Assembly: GCF_900496975.1 (NCBI RefSeq)
Contig: NZ_UFQC01000003.1
Location: 62,001 to 126,000, forward strand
DNA: 64,000 nucleotides
DNA from: Achromobacter veterisilvae
GTDB taxonomy: Bacteria; Pseudomonadota; Gammaproteobacteria; Burkholderiales; Burkholderiaceae_B
Direction: 5' to 3'
A model generated the notes under the pieces. That model made no database searches and was not told the origin of the DNA. It saw only the letters and a list, made by a program, of their open reading frames with translations. Both the position numbers and the translations under genes were made by a program. Positions 1 to 8,439 of the stretch are shown here, piece by piece. The first letter of the stretch is position 1, and each line of letters opens with the position of its first letter.

Positions 1-239
1 GGGGCCGACAACTGCGCCTGGCCGGCGGCATAGGTGCCGCGCCCCTGGCGGCGCTGGATCAGGCCGTCGGATTCCAGCAGATCGAGCGAACGCCGTATCG
101 TCAGGCGCGACACGCCGTATTCGGCCGCCAGGGCGTTTTCGCCCGGCATGGCCGTGTCCTCGGCGAATCCGCCCGCCTGCAAGCGTTGCTTCAGCAGCAG
201 ATACACCTTGTGATAAAGAGGCAGCGGGCTTTCGGACAC
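1..239 (-). CDS. GntR-family transcriptional regulator, N-terminal part
   Basis: This is the first 79 codons of a gene that runs off the left edge of the window. The translated part is a winged helix-turn-helix of the GntR type: a SPLPLYHKVY opening, then GENALAAEYGVSRLTIRRSLDLLESDGLIQRRQGRGTY in pieces, which is the recognition helix and wing. The PLYHKVY opening and RQGRGTY wing are typical of the HutC subfamily, but the ligand domain lies outside the window. The GTG start is preceded by a TGGAG ribosome site 9 nt away. It follows the Bug receptor gene by 27 nt on the same strand, so the two are probably co-transcribed and the protein may act on the palindrome at 1250-1269. Confidence 0.8.
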   Translation of the reverse strand, partial: MSESPLPLYHKVYLLLKQRLQAGGFAEDTAMPGENALAAEYGVSRLTIRRSLDLLESDGLIQRRQGRGTYAAGQAQLSA

Positions 240-265
240 GGCGGGGGCTCCAGTCAGGGGAAAAA

Positions 266-1231
266 TCAATCGACCGTGGCGCCGGTGAACTTGACGGTCT
301 CGGCGTAGCGTTCGATGTCTTTGCGCACGAAGGCATCCAGTTCCTGCGGGCTGCTGCTGACCGCGCTGGCGGCTTCGCGCTCGAGCAATTGGCGGAACTC
401 GGGCGTATCGACCGCCTTGCGCGCCGCGGCGTTGAGCGCCGCGAGCGTCTTGGGCGGCAGCCTGGCCGGACCGAACAGGGCGAACCACGCATTGGATTCG
501 AAGCCCGCGATGGTATCGCCTATGGGCGGCACGCCGGGAAACTGGGGCAGCGCCTGCGGGCTGGTGACACCCAGCGCCCGCAGCGCGCCGCTCTTGATAT
601 GCGGCAGGGCATTGAGCGAACTGGCGAACATCATGTCCACCTGGCCGCCCAGCAGGTCGGTGATGGCGGGGGCCGTGCCCTTGTACGGCACGTTCAGGAT
701 GTCCAGGCCGGCCATCATCTTCATGCGCTCGCCGGCCATGTGCAACGACGAACCGATGGCGCCCAGCGCCATGGTGTACTTGCCGGGGCTGGCCTTCACC
801 GCCGACACGAACTCCGGCATGGACCGGGCGGGGAAGTCCTTGCGCACGACCAGCACGCTGGGCACGTTGGCCAGCATGCTGATGGGCGTGAAATCGCGCA
901 CCGGGTCGAACGGCAGGCTGCGGTACAGGGAGGCGTTGATGGAAAAGCTGGTGAACGTGACCAGCAGGGTGCTGCCGTCGGCCTTGCTCTTGGCCACGTA
1001 GTCGGCGGCGATGTTGCCACCGGCGCCCGGCTTGTTCTCGACCAGCACGGTGCGGGAGAGGTCCTGCGATATGTGCTGGGCGATGCTGCGCGCCACGGTA
1101 TCGGTGGTGCCGCCCGGCGGCGCGCCCACGACCAGCTTGATGGCGTCACTCTGCGCCAGGGCGGGGGCCAGCGGCAATGCCAGCGCGCCCCACAGCGCGA
1201 AGCCCGCGCCGATGCGATGCAGTCCCTGCAT
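266..1231 (-). CDS. Bug/TctC-family periplasmic solute-binding receptor
   Basis: This encodes a tripartite tricarboxylate transporter receptor (PF03401) of about 321 residues, which binds a small, usually carboxylated, ligand in the periplasm. It has a signal peptide (basic N-terminus, hydrophobic ALWGALALPLAPALAQS) and the family landmarks VVGAPPGGTTDTVAR near the mature N-terminus, VENKPGAGGNIAADYVAK, and VPYKGTAPAITDLLGGQVDMMF. The start was set at the ATG with AGGAGA 6-7 nt upstream rather than 11 codons earlier. No TctA or TctB membrane component is nearby, as is common for Bug proteins in Bordetella. A GntR regulator gene follows. The ligand cannot be told from sequence. Confidence 0.9.
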   Translation of the reverse strand: MQGLHRIGAGFALWGALALPLAPALAQSDAIKLVVGAPPGGTTDTVARSIAQHISQDLSRTVLVENKPGAGGNIAADYVAKSKADGSTLLVTFTSFSINASLYRSLPFDPVRDFTPISMLANVPSVLVVRKDFPARSMPEFVSAVKASPGKYTMALGAIGSSLHMAGERMKMMAGLDILNVPYKGTAPAITDLLGGQVDMMFASSLNALPHIKSGALRALGVTSPQALPQFPGVPPIGDTIAGFESNAWFALFGPARLPPKTLAALNAAARKAVDTPEFRQLLEREAASAVSSSPQELDAFVRKDIERYAETVKFTGATVD

Positions 1232-1249
1232 GATTTGTCTCCTGATATG

Positions 1250-1274
1250 TTGTATTGATGACAATACAAGTATA
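1250..1274 (-). promoter_or_regulatory. Promoter -10 and GntR-type operator of the Bug gene
   Basis: A perfect 8-4-8 palindrome, TTGTATTG-ATGA-CAATACAA, lies at 1250-1269, 18 nt upstream of the Bug start codon. On the minus strand it begins just after a good -10 hexamer, TATACT (1269-1274), so it covers the expected transcription start. TGTAT/ATACA half-sites are typical of GntR-family operators. The partial GntR gene at 1-239 is the likely, unproven, repressor. No good -35 is visible. Confidence 0.6.
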
Positions 1275-1315
1275 TTGAGGCCGGCCCCTGGACGCCAGGT
1301 CTTCCGGACGGGACG

Positions 1316-2218
1316 CTAGCGCGAGGGATGCTCGAGCGCCGCCTGCGCCTTGGCGTATTCCACGACGGCGATGTCGCGAAAGGCCTGGATCAGCGCCAGC
1401 CGCGGCGACACGCGCGACCAGATCAGGCCGAAGCGGCGGGGTTCGCAGTGGGCCGGCAGCGGCAGCGTCAGCAGGCCCAGGCGTTCAATCGCGCCGTTGG
1501 TCGAGCGGGGCAGGATGGCGACGCCGAGGTCCCGGCTCACCATGACCGCGATCGACTCGATCGCGTTCAGTTCGAAGCGTTCGCGCGGCGTGATGCCGGC
1601 GCGCCGCAGATAGTCTTCGACGTGGCGCCCGCTCCAGTCGTTGCGCTGGTAGCGGATGAACGGCTCCGCGGTCAGCAGGTTGTGCGGATGCCGGCCCGCG
1701 TGGCGCGGAGCCGCCGCCAGCACATAGGGTTCCTCGCGCAGCAACTGCCAGCCCAGGCTCTTGGACAGGGGATAGGGCGCCTCCAGCGCGATGGCGGCGT
1801 CGAGTTCGCCGCTTTCGATGGCGGGATAGAAGCGCGCCGAGTGTCCGGGCTGGATTTCCACGCTGATCAGCGGATGGCGCCTGACCAGGTGTTCCAGGAT
1901 GGCCGGCACCATGGAGTTCAGCGCCGTGTTGCCGGCGCCCAGCCGAAGCTCGCCCATCATTTCATCGGACCTGGCCAGATAGCGGATCTTTTCGATGCGC
2001 TCCAGCACCTCGCGCATCGGTCCGATCAGTTCGATTGCCTTGGCGGTCAGGTGCACCGTGCGGCCGGCGCGGGCGACCAGCGGCACCCCGAGTTCCTGTT
2101 CCAGCTTGCGCACCTGCTGCGCGACGGCGCCATGCGTGAGTCCGAGGCGGCGGGCGGCCTCGGCCATGGAGCCGTGCTGGGCGACGGCGGCCAGCGTGCG
2201 CAGGAAGTCGGTGTTCAT
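1316..2218 (-). CDS. LysR-family transcriptional regulator
   Basis: A 300-residue LysR-type regulator. Residues 1-60 form the helix-turn-helix (MNTDFLRTLAAVAQHGSM, then AAQVRKLEQELGVPLVAR-like LysR helix), followed by the two-lobed effector domain from about residue 90. It is transcribed divergently from the CitE-like/CoA-transferase operon that begins at 2304, with an 85 nt gap that carries a palindrome, so it most likely controls that operon and itself. The effector would be a pathway metabolite; this is inference. Confidence 0.88.
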   Translation of the reverse strand: MNTDFLRTLAAVAQHGSMAEAARRLGLTHGAVAQQVRKLEQELGVPLVARAGRTVHLTAKAIELIGPMREVLERIEKIRYLARSDEMMGELRLGAGNTALNSMVPAILEHLVRRHPLISVEIQPGHSARFYPAIESGELDAAIALEAPYPLSKSLGWQLLREEPYVLAAAPRHAGRHPHNLLTAEPFIRYQRNDWSGRHVEDYLRRAGITPRERFELNAIESIAVMVSRDLGVAILPRSTNGAIERLGLLTLPLPAHCEPRRFGLIWSRVSPRLALIQAFRDIAVVEYAKAQAALEHPSR

Positions 2219-2221
2219 GAT

Positions 2222-2236
2222 GATAGATATTCTATC
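2222..2236. promoter_or_regulatory. LysR-type operator palindrome
   Basis: GATAGA-TAT-TCTATC is an inverted repeat that contains the ATA-N7-TAT form of the LysR box. It sits 3 nt upstream of the lysR-type gene start and about 70 nt before the divergent operon, which fits an autoregulatory and activating site. Confidence 0.55.
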
Positions 2237-2303
2237 TTCTTATCGTATCCCGGCTTTCCCCTGACGCGATCCGGCGGGATCACAATGCGTTCAGGAGACA
2301 TCA

Positions 2304-3149
2304 ATGAGAAGCAAGCTTTTTGTGCCGGCATCGCGCCCGGAATTATTCGAGAAGGCCTTCGCCAGCCAGGCGGATGCGCTGTCCTTCGATTTGGAGGACG
2401 CCGTCGCGCCGGCACGCAAGCAAGCCGCGCGGGAAGGCCTGGCGGAGTGGCTTGCGTCGCCGGCCTTTGCCGCCGCGCAAGCCCGACATCACAAGAAAAT
2501 TATCGTGCGCGTGAACGCGGCCGATACCCCGTACTTTGTGGGCGACCTGGCCGCGCTGGGCCGCCTGCCCGTCGATGTGCTGAACCTGCCCAAGGTCGAG
2601 AGCGCCGCCGCGCTGCACGCCGCCGCCGTCCAGGCCATCGCGGCCGGCTTCCAGGGCGAGTTCCTGGTCACCGTGGAAACGCCGCTGGCGCTGGCCCGCG
2701 CGCCGGAACTGGCGGGCGCGCACCCGCGCGTGGCGGGCCTGCAATTGGGGCTGGCCGACCTGTTCGAGCCGCTGGGCATCGACCGCTACCAGCCCGAGAC
2801 CCTGCGCGCCGTGATGCTGGCCTTGCGGCTGGGCGCAGGCTGCGCCGGCAAGTACGCCATGGATGCCGCCTATGCCCGGGTGCGCGACGCCGAGGGGTTT
2901 CGCGCCGAAGCGCAACTGGCGCGGTCCTTGGGCTTCCTGGGCAAATCCTGCGTGCATCCCGGTCAGATCGCCATCGCCAACGAGGTATTCGGTTTCAGCG
3001 CCGAAGAGGTCGAGGCGGCGCAGCGGATCGTGGCCGCCAGCCGCGAACAGGACGGGGTGGGCGCATTCCTGCTGGACGGGAAGATGATCGATGCGCCTTT
3101 CGTGCGCCGCGCGCAGGACGTGTTGCTGGCCGCGGGCCGGCCCGCCTGA
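2304..3149 (+). CDS. HpcH/HpaI–citrate lyase beta (CitE-like) acyl-CoA lyase
   Basis: A 281-residue TIM-barrel protein of the CitE-like family (PF03328). These enzymes cleave or form C-C bonds in acyl-CoA substrates such as citramalyl-, malyl- or citryl-CoA, using Mg2+. Visible landmarks are LFVPASRPELFEKA at the N-terminus, the SFDLEDAVAP strand, VTVETPLALA with the metal-binding Glu, and GLADLFEPLGI with the metal-binding Asp, plus the C-terminal KSCVHPGQI motif. It is the first gene of an operon; the next gene, a CoA-transferase, would supply its thioester substrate. It lacks the citrate lyase alpha and gamma partners, so true citrate lyase is unlikely. Confidence 0.85.
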   Translation: MRSKLFVPASRPELFEKAFASQADALSFDLEDAVAPARKQAAREGLAEWLASPAFAAAQARHHKKIIVRVNAADTPYFVGDLAALGRLPVDVLNLPKVESAAALHAAAVQAIAAGFQGEFLVTVETPLALARAPELAGAHPRVAGLQLGLADLFEPLGIDRYQPETLRAVMLALRLGAGCAGKYAMDAAYARVRDAEGFRAEAQLARSLGFLGKSCVHPGQIAIANEVFGFSAEEVEAAQRIVAASREQDGVGAFLLDGKMIDAPFVRRAQDVLLAAGRPA

Positions 3150-3205
3150 ACCGGGTCGATGCCGAGCGCGGCGCGGCCCAACGTTATTTTCGAGTGATAG
3201 TTACG

Positions 3206-4417
3206 ATGGAACATGGAATTCCCGCTCAGCTTCCGCTGGAAGGCATCAAGGTCCTGGACCTGAGCGCCTACATCGCGGGCCCGTACGGCTGCACCTTGCT
3301 GGGCGACATGGGCGCGGACGTGATCAAGGTCGAACCCCCCGAGGGCGACAATCTGCGCAAGTATCCGTCGACCCTGGCCGCCGAGAGCCGCGCTTTCCTG
3401 GGCATCAACCGCAACAAGCGCGGCCTGTGCCTGAACCTGAAGGAAGCGGCCGGCTACGAAGTCCTGGTCAGGCTGGTGCGCGAGGCCGACGTGCTGGTCC
3501 ACAATTTCAGGCCGGGCGTGCCGGAACGCCTGCGGATCGACTTCGCCACGCTCTCGCGGATCAATCCGCGCCTGGTCTATTGCGCGATGACGGGCTACGG
3601 CGCGGCCGGCCCCATGGCCGGCCATGCCGGCTACGACCAGGTGCTGCAATCCATGACGGGCATGTGCGCCTCGCAGGCCAAGCCCGGCGGCCCGCCGGAA
3701 GTGCTGTATGGGTCGGTGGTGGACTATTACGGCGCCTCGCTGATCTCCAACAGTGTCTCGGCCGCGCTCTACAGGCGCGAGAAGACGGGGCGGGGGCAGG
3801 CCGTCGAGGTATCGCTGCTGGGCAGCGCGCTGGCCATGCAGTCGGCCCGCCTGGTCTGGGCCGAGGGCGAGCCCCGCCGCGTCGAGCGCGACATGCGTTC
3901 AGGCGGCATCACCGGCATCCACCCCACCCGGGAAGGCCATCTCTACCTGTCCGCCAACACGCCGCATTTCTGGCGCGCATTGTGCGGCCATCTGGACCTG
4001 CCCGGCCTGGCCGACGACCCCGACTACGACACGGTGAAAAAGCGCGCGGAGCAGGCGGCGGTGCTGGTGCCGCTGGTGCGCCAGGCGCTGGCGCGCGCCT
4101 CGGCGCGCGAGTGGGCCGAACGTTTCGGCCAGAGCGTGCCCTGCGCGGAGGTCAGGCCGGTCGAGGACATGTTCGAGCATCCGCAGGTGGAAGCCATGGG
4201 GTTCATCAAACCGTATCGCAACGAAAACGCCGGCGGCTACCTGGGCCTGGCGCAATGGGCGCATTTCGGCCCGGCGGCGGCGGACCCGGCGCCCGGCGGC
4301 GCGGCCCTGGGCCGCGGCGCGCCGGGGAAGGGCGAACACAGCCGGAACATACTGTCCACCCTTGGGTACACCTCGGATGAAGTGGAGCAATTGATGTTGT
4401 CCGCCGTGGTGCAATAG
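3206..4417 (+). CDS. Class III (CaiB/BaiF) CoA-transferase
   Basis: A 403-residue family III CoA-transferase (PF02515), which moves CoA between carboxylic acids through an aspartyl-CoA intermediate. Landmarks are LEGIKVLDLSAYIAGPYGC near residue 11, LGDMGADVIKVEPP, NKRGLCLNL, and GYGAAGPMAGHAGYDQVLQ. The likely catalytic Asp is D173 in VVDYYGASL. The start is the ATG of MEHGIPAQ; the reading frame stays open far upstream, but that part overlaps the CitE-like gene and is not coding. Pairing with a CitE-like lyase recalls citramalate or itaconate activation and cleavage, although no MaoC-type hydratase is present. Confidence 0.88.
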   Translation: MEHGIPAQLPLEGIKVLDLSAYIAGPYGCTLLGDMGADVIKVEPPEGDNLRKYPSTLAAESRAFLGINRNKRGLCLNLKEAAGYEVLVRLVREADVLVHNFRPGVPERLRIDFATLSRINPRLVYCAMTGYGAAGPMAGHAGYDQVLQSMTGMCASQAKPGGPPEVLYGSVVDYYGASLISNSVSAALYRREKTGRGQAVEVSLLGSALAMQSARLVWAEGEPRRVERDMRSGGITGIHPTREGHLYLSANTPHFWRALCGHLDLPGLADDPDYDTVKKRAEQAAVLVPLVRQALARASAREWAERFGQSVPCAEVRPVEDMFEHPQVEAMGFIKPYRNENAGGYLGLAQWAHFGPAAADPAPGGAALGRGAPGKGEHSRNILSTLGYTSDEVEQLMLSAVVQ

Positions 4418-4470
4418 GCATCGACAACGATGACAAGAATCGCCCGGAATCGGGCGAGGAGACAAGAATC

Positions 4471-5475
4471 ATGAGTCAAGCGCAGCGCTACCTCCGCCGC
4501 CCCGACGGATCGAACTGGGGCGATTTCGGGCATGACGACCAGCTCGGGACGCTCAATCACCTGGACAGCCCTGCGCGGCTGGCTGCCGCCGCCGAAATCC
4601 GGACCGGGCTTTCGTTTTCGCTCAGCCTGCCGCTGACCGTGCCGCGGGCCCCCGTGCTCAATCCGCGCCGCAAGGGGCCGGTGATCCAGCCGGCCGAGAA
4701 GAACGGCGTGCCCGTGTACCGGTATCCGCTCGCGCGCGATGTGCCGGGCGCCACCGACGTCATCAGCGACGACCGCGTCACGCTCTCGCCCCAGTACTCC
4801 ACGCAGTGGGATGCGCTGGGCCACGTCGGCTCGATGTACGACGCGCACGGCACCGGGCAGGCGCAGCCCGTGGGCTACAACGGCTTCGCGGTCAGCGAGC
4901 CCCGGGCCGAGGGCTTTGCCGGCACGCGCGACCTGTCCATCGAGCCGATGGCGCGCCACGGCATCCAGGGGCGGGGCGTGATGGTGGATCTGCGCGCCCG
5001 CTTTGGCGACGCGCGCCGCAAGGTCTCCTATGGCGACCTGATGGACGTCATGCGCGCCGACGGCGTGCAGGTCCGGCCGGGCGACGTGCTGTGCCTGCAC
5101 ACCGGGCTGGCGGACCTGGCGCTGACCCTGGGCGACGGCGAACAGGAACGGCTCATGACGAGTTGCTGCGTGCTGGATGGCGCCGACGCGGAACTGCTGG
5201 CCTGGATCAAGGACAGCCGCATCGCCGCCATCGCCGCGGACAACCACGCCGTGGAACTGCGCAACCATAGCCTGGACGCCGGCAGCGGGCCGCTCTTGCC
5301 CTTGCACGAACAATGCCTTTTCAAGCTGGGCTTGCCGCTGGGCGAGCTCTGGCACCTGACCCCGCTGGCGCGATGGCTGCGCCAGCATGGCCGCCACGCC
5401 TTCTTCCTGACCGCCGCGCCCATGTACGTGCCCGGTCTGGTGGGCGCGCCGGTCAACCCCATCGCGACCGTCTGA
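4471..5475 (+). CDS. Cyclase-family (kynurenine formamidase-like) hydrolase
   Basis: A 334-residue member of the PF04199 cyclase family, metal-dependent hydrolases that include kynurenine formamidase and enzymes acting on amides, lactones or cyclic ketones. The segment STQWDALGHVGSMYDAHG, near residues 108-127, matches the QWDxLxHV metal-binding region of the longer bacterial subgroup. AADNHAVE and LHEQCLFKLGLPLGE are further family landmarks. It is third in the operon, 53 nt after the CoA-transferase, with GAGGAG before the ATG. Its likely role is ring or amide opening in the same pathway, but the substrate is unknown. Confidence 0.82.
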   Translation: MSQAQRYLRRPDGSNWGDFGHDDQLGTLNHLDSPARLAAAAEIRTGLSFSLSLPLTVPRAPVLNPRRKGPVIQPAEKNGVPVYRYPLARDVPGATDVISDDRVTLSPQYSTQWDALGHVGSMYDAHGTGQAQPVGYNGFAVSEPRAEGFAGTRDLSIEPMARHGIQGRGVMVDLRARFGDARRKVSYGDLMDVMRADGVQVRPGDVLCLHTGLADLALTLGDGEQERLMTSCCVLDGADAELLAWIKDSRIAAIAADNHAVELRNHSLDAGSGPLLPLHEQCLFKLGLPLGELWHLTPLARWLRQHGRHAFFLTAAPMYVPGLVGAPVNPIATV

Positions 5476-5547
5476 CCCCGCCGGGCAGATCGCGCCGCGA
5501 TCCATGAGTACTTCAACATCCCCCTAGGGGAGGCACGAGGAGCACAG

Positions 5548-6534
5548 ATGAAGAACATCCGTCACACGGCATTGGCCGCATTGCGTCCGCTGGCCGCCGC
5601 CGCCGGCCTGGCCGGCGCGTTGGGCGCGGCCCATGCCGCCGGTTATCCCGATCAGCCCATCACCGTGGTGGTGCCGTATTCCGCCGGAGGCGGTGCCGAC
5701 AACGCCGCGCGCATCATCGCGCAGGGCATGGGCGAAGTCGCCGGCCAGAGCGTGGTGATCGAGAACAAGGGCGGCGCCAGCGGCTCCATCGGCGCGGCCT
5801 TCGTGGCGCGCGCGAAACCCGACGGCTACACGGTGCTCTATGACGCCTCGGCCTTCTCCATCAATCCGGTGCTGCGCAAATTGCCCTACGACGCGAAGAA
5901 GGATTTCGTGCCGGTCTCGCAGGCCGTCAGCGTGCCGAACATCCTGGTGGCGGCGCCCGCCTCGGCCTTCAACAATCTGCCCGATTTCATCAAGGCCGCG
6001 CGTGCCCATCCCGGCAAGTACACCTTTGCGTCGTACGGGCCCGGCAGCCTGGCGCAGATGGCCGCCGAACTGCTCAAGAAGGACACGAGCGTGGACGTGG
6101 TGCACGTTCCCTACAAGGGCGGCGCGCCGGCCATCGTGGATGTCATGGGCGGGCAGGTCGATGTCTATTTCGCCAATGCCGCGTCCAGCCTGAACTACGT
6201 CAGCGGCGGCAAGCTGAAGGCGCTGGCGGTGTCTTCGGCCAAGCGCATGCCGGAACTGCCGGACGTGGCCACCGTGGGCGAAAGCGGCGTCAAGGACTTC
6301 GACGTGGTCGAGTGGAACGGCTTCTTCCTGCCGGCCGGCGCCGATCCCGAGGTGGTGGCCAAGCTGCAGGACCTGGTGCAGAAGGCGCTGGCGCGCCCCG
6401 AGACCCGCGACAAGCTCGCCAAGCTGGGGCTGACCCCGGTGGGCAGCAGCGCCGCGGACTTCGCCAGGTTCGTCGACGCGGAGCAGGTCCGCTGGGCGGA
6501 AGTCGTGAAAGCCAATAACATCACGGTGAATTGA
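5548..6534 (+). CDS. Bug/TctC-family periplasmic receptor
   Basis: A 328-residue solute receptor (PF03401). The signal peptide ends near the LAGALGAAHAAG segment. Landmarks are VVVPYSAGGGADNAARIIAQ, VIENKGGASGSIGAAFVARAKPDGYTVLYDASAF and VHVPYKGGAPAIVDVMGGQVDVYF. It is the fourth gene in the CitE/CoA-transferase operon, with a strong GGGGAGGCACGAGGAG ribosome region upstream. Its place in the operon suggests that it captures the acid degraded by the neighbouring enzymes. Confidence 0.9.
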   Translation: MKNIRHTALAALRPLAAAAGLAGALGAAHAAGYPDQPITVVVPYSAGGGADNAARIIAQGMGEVAGQSVVIENKGGASGSIGAAFVARAKPDGYTVLYDASAFSINPVLRKLPYDAKKDFVPVSQAVSVPNILVAAPASAFNNLPDFIKAARAHPGKYTFASYGPGSLAQMAAELLKKDTSVDVVHVPYKGGAPAIVDVMGGQVDVYFANAASSLNYVSGGKLKALAVSSAKRMPELPDVATVGESGVKDFDVVEWNGFFLPAGADPEVVAKLQDLVQKALARPETRDKLAKLGLTPVGSSAADFARFVDAEQVRWAEVVKANNITVN

Positions 6535-6600
6535 TCCACGCGGGAGAGCGGGCCCCCGCCCGTTCCCCGCGTCCCCAGGAACCGAGGAGGGATTCATCAG

Positions 6601-7059
6601 ATGAGCCGGGAAGACGATTTCGAGCGCGGCCTGGCGAACCGCCGCGCGGTGCTGGGCGATGCGTGGGTGCAGCGTTCGCTGGAGCGCGCCACCACGTTCA
6701 CCGCCGACTACCAGAACCTCATCACGCGCTACGCCTGGCACGACATCTGGAGCCGCCCGGGCCTGCCGCACAAGGCGCGGCGCATGATGGTGCTGGCGGT
6801 GACCCTGTCGCTGGGCCGCTGGGAAGAGTTCGAACTGCACGTGCGCGCAGCGCTGACGGCGCCGGACGCGTCGCGCCTGACGCCGGACGAGCTCAAGGAA
6901 GTGCTGCTGCAGAACGCCATTTACGCCGGCGTGCCGGCCGCCAACACGGCCTTCAACCTGGCCCAGAATATCCTGCGCGAGGTGGCCGCGCAGATCGGCT
7001 ACGACCTGGCGGCGGCGGACCCGCGCCAGGCCGATCTGTTCGGCGGCGGCCCGGCCTGA
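6601..7059 (+). CDS. Carboxymuconolactone decarboxylase family protein (PcaC-like)
   Basis: A 152-residue all-helical protein of the CMD family (PF02627). The order of segments (AWVQRSLERATTFTADYQNLITRYAW, KARRMMVLAVTLSLGRWEEFELHVRAAL, LKEVLLQNAIYAGVPAANTAFNLA) is that of 4-carboxymuconolactone decarboxylase, PcaC. The protein lacks the redox CxxC of AhpD, so a decarboxylase rather than peroxidase role is favoured. It is the last gene of the operon, and no other protocatechuate ortho-cleavage gene is adjacent; pcaF lies 44 kb away. The true substrate may differ from carboxymuconolactone. Confidence 0.8.
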   Translation: MSREDDFERGLANRRAVLGDAWVQRSLERATTFTADYQNLITRYAWHDIWSRPGLPHKARRMMVLAVTLSLGRWEEFELHVRAALTAPDASRLTPDELKEVLLQNAIYAGVPAANTAFNLAQNILREVAAQIGYDLAAADPRQADLFGGGPA

Positions 7060-7116
7060 GCCGCCTGCGCGCGGGTTTGCGGACGGCGGCGGGCGCGGAT
7101 GCCCGCCCTTGCCGCG

Positions 7117-8439
7117 TCAGTCCGCGCGGGGATTCAGCACGCGCGCGGCCTGCAGGCCGCTGCGCACCGCGCCTTCCAGCACGCCGGGGTAGCCCGTGTC
7201 GGTCCAGTCGCCGGCAAGCGCCAGCGTGGGCCAGGGCGTGGAATTCAGCGGACGGGTCAGGCCCGGCACCGCCGCGAAGGTCGCGCGCTTTTCGATGAAC
7301 AGTTCCGCCGCCGCCACTTCCGGCATGGAAGGCAGGCGCGCGGGATGGCGCGAGGCCTGTTCGGCCACCTGGTCGATCAGCGCCTCGATGGTCTGCTGGC
7401 GGTTGCGGTCCGCGATGCCGGTGGCGACGCTGGCCACCACGGCCAGTTCGCCCGCCTTGGTGTCGCCGGCCAGTTGCGCGCGGTCGAACACCCATTGGCC
7501 CACGTGGCCCCGGGCGGACTCCTCGCGCAGCATCATCATGGGCTCGGGCAGGCGCCAGGGCTCCGCCAGGCGCAGGTTGAGCGTGGCGATGGGCAGGTAG
7601 TCGAAGGCCTTCAATGCCCCCAGCAGGCCCGTGGCGCCGGCTTCGCGCAGCGGCGCGTCCAGCAGCCGGGCCGCGAAGGCCGGGGGCACCGCCAGCACCG
7701 CCGCGTCGAAGCGTTCCTGGTTGATGTCGATGCCTTCGGCCGACGGGCGTATCTGGCGCACCGTGTTGCCGTAGCGCATGGTGACCTGGCGGGCGGCGGC
7801 GTCCGGCCACAGCGCCGACAGGTCGGTGCAGGGCAGCAGCAGGTCGCTGTCCTCGCGGCTGCCCGCCAGGCTGTCGCGCAGCACGCGGGCGAACAGCGCG
7901 GCGCTGGCGGTGGCCAGCGGCGTATTCAGCGCGGCCAGGCACAGCGGTTCCCAGAGCTGCCGGACCAGCGCGTCCGATTGCCCGTGATAGTGCAGCAGAT
8001 GCTGCACGGTCCAGCCGCGCGGCGGCGTCCAGGACATGGCCTTCAGCCCGCGCATGAGGCGCAGGGTGGCCAGGCGGTCGGCCCAGGACAGGCCGCGGGC
8101 GCGCAGGATGGCGACGGCCATGTGCAGCGGCGCGGGCAGGCGCGGGGCGGACAGGTGGAAGCGGCCGTCCAGGCTGGCCAGCCGCAGCGGGCGGCGCATC
8201 AGCAGGGCGTCCGGGTTGCGGCCCACCCGGCGCATCAGCGCCAGCGTGTGCGTGTAGGCGCCCGACAGCAGGTGCTGGCCGTTGTCCAGCGGCGAGTCGA
8301 ATTCGGTGTGGAAGACGCGCCGGGCGCGCCCGCCGGGCGTATGGCCGGCTTCGAACACCGTGACCTTGGCGCCCGCTTCGCGCAGGGCGACGCTGGCCGC
8401 CAGGCCGGCCCAGCCCGCGCCGACGACCGCGGCCTTCAC
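7117..8439 (-). CDS. hpnE: Hydroxysqualene dehydroxylase HpnE
   Basis: An FAD-dependent oxidoreductase of about 440 residues that reduces hydroxysqualene to squalene in the HpnCDE route. The N-terminus is a Rossmann dinucleotide site, VVGAGWAGLAASVALREAGAKVTVFEA, followed by GGRARRV, and the C-terminus has the FAD-contacting ALAGDWTDTGYPGVLEGAVRSG. The GTG start overlaps the hpnD stop as GTGA, which suggests translational coupling and is why the upstream 20 codons were discarded. It is the third gene of hpnC-hpnD-hpnE. Confidence 0.9.
   Translation of the reverse strand: MKAAVVGAGWAGLAASVALREAGAKVTVFEAGHTPGGRARRVFHTEFDSPLDNGQHLLSGAYTHTLALMRRVGRNPDALLMRRPLRLASLDGRFHLSAPRLPAPLHMAVAILRARGLSWADRLATLRLMRGLKAMSWTPPRGWTVQHLLHYHGQSDALVRQLWEPLCLAALNTPLATASAALFARVLRDSLAGSREDSDLLLPCTDLSALWPDAAARQVTMRYGNTVRQIRPSAEGIDINQERFDAAVLAVPPAFAARLLDAPLREAGATGLLGALKAFDYLPIATLNLRLAEPWRLPEPMMMLREESARGHVGQWVFDRAQLAGDTKAGELAVVASVATGIADRNRQQTIEALIDQVAEQASRHPARLPSMPEVAAAELFIEKRATFAAVPGLTRPLNSTPWPTLALAGDWTDTGYPGVLEGAVRSGLQAARVLNPRAD

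Noticed and set aside
1328..4417. One long plus-strand frame spanning the LysR region, CitE-like gene and CoA-transferase
   Set aside because: Only the part from 3206 resembles a protein family. The rest is a shadow of the other two genes.
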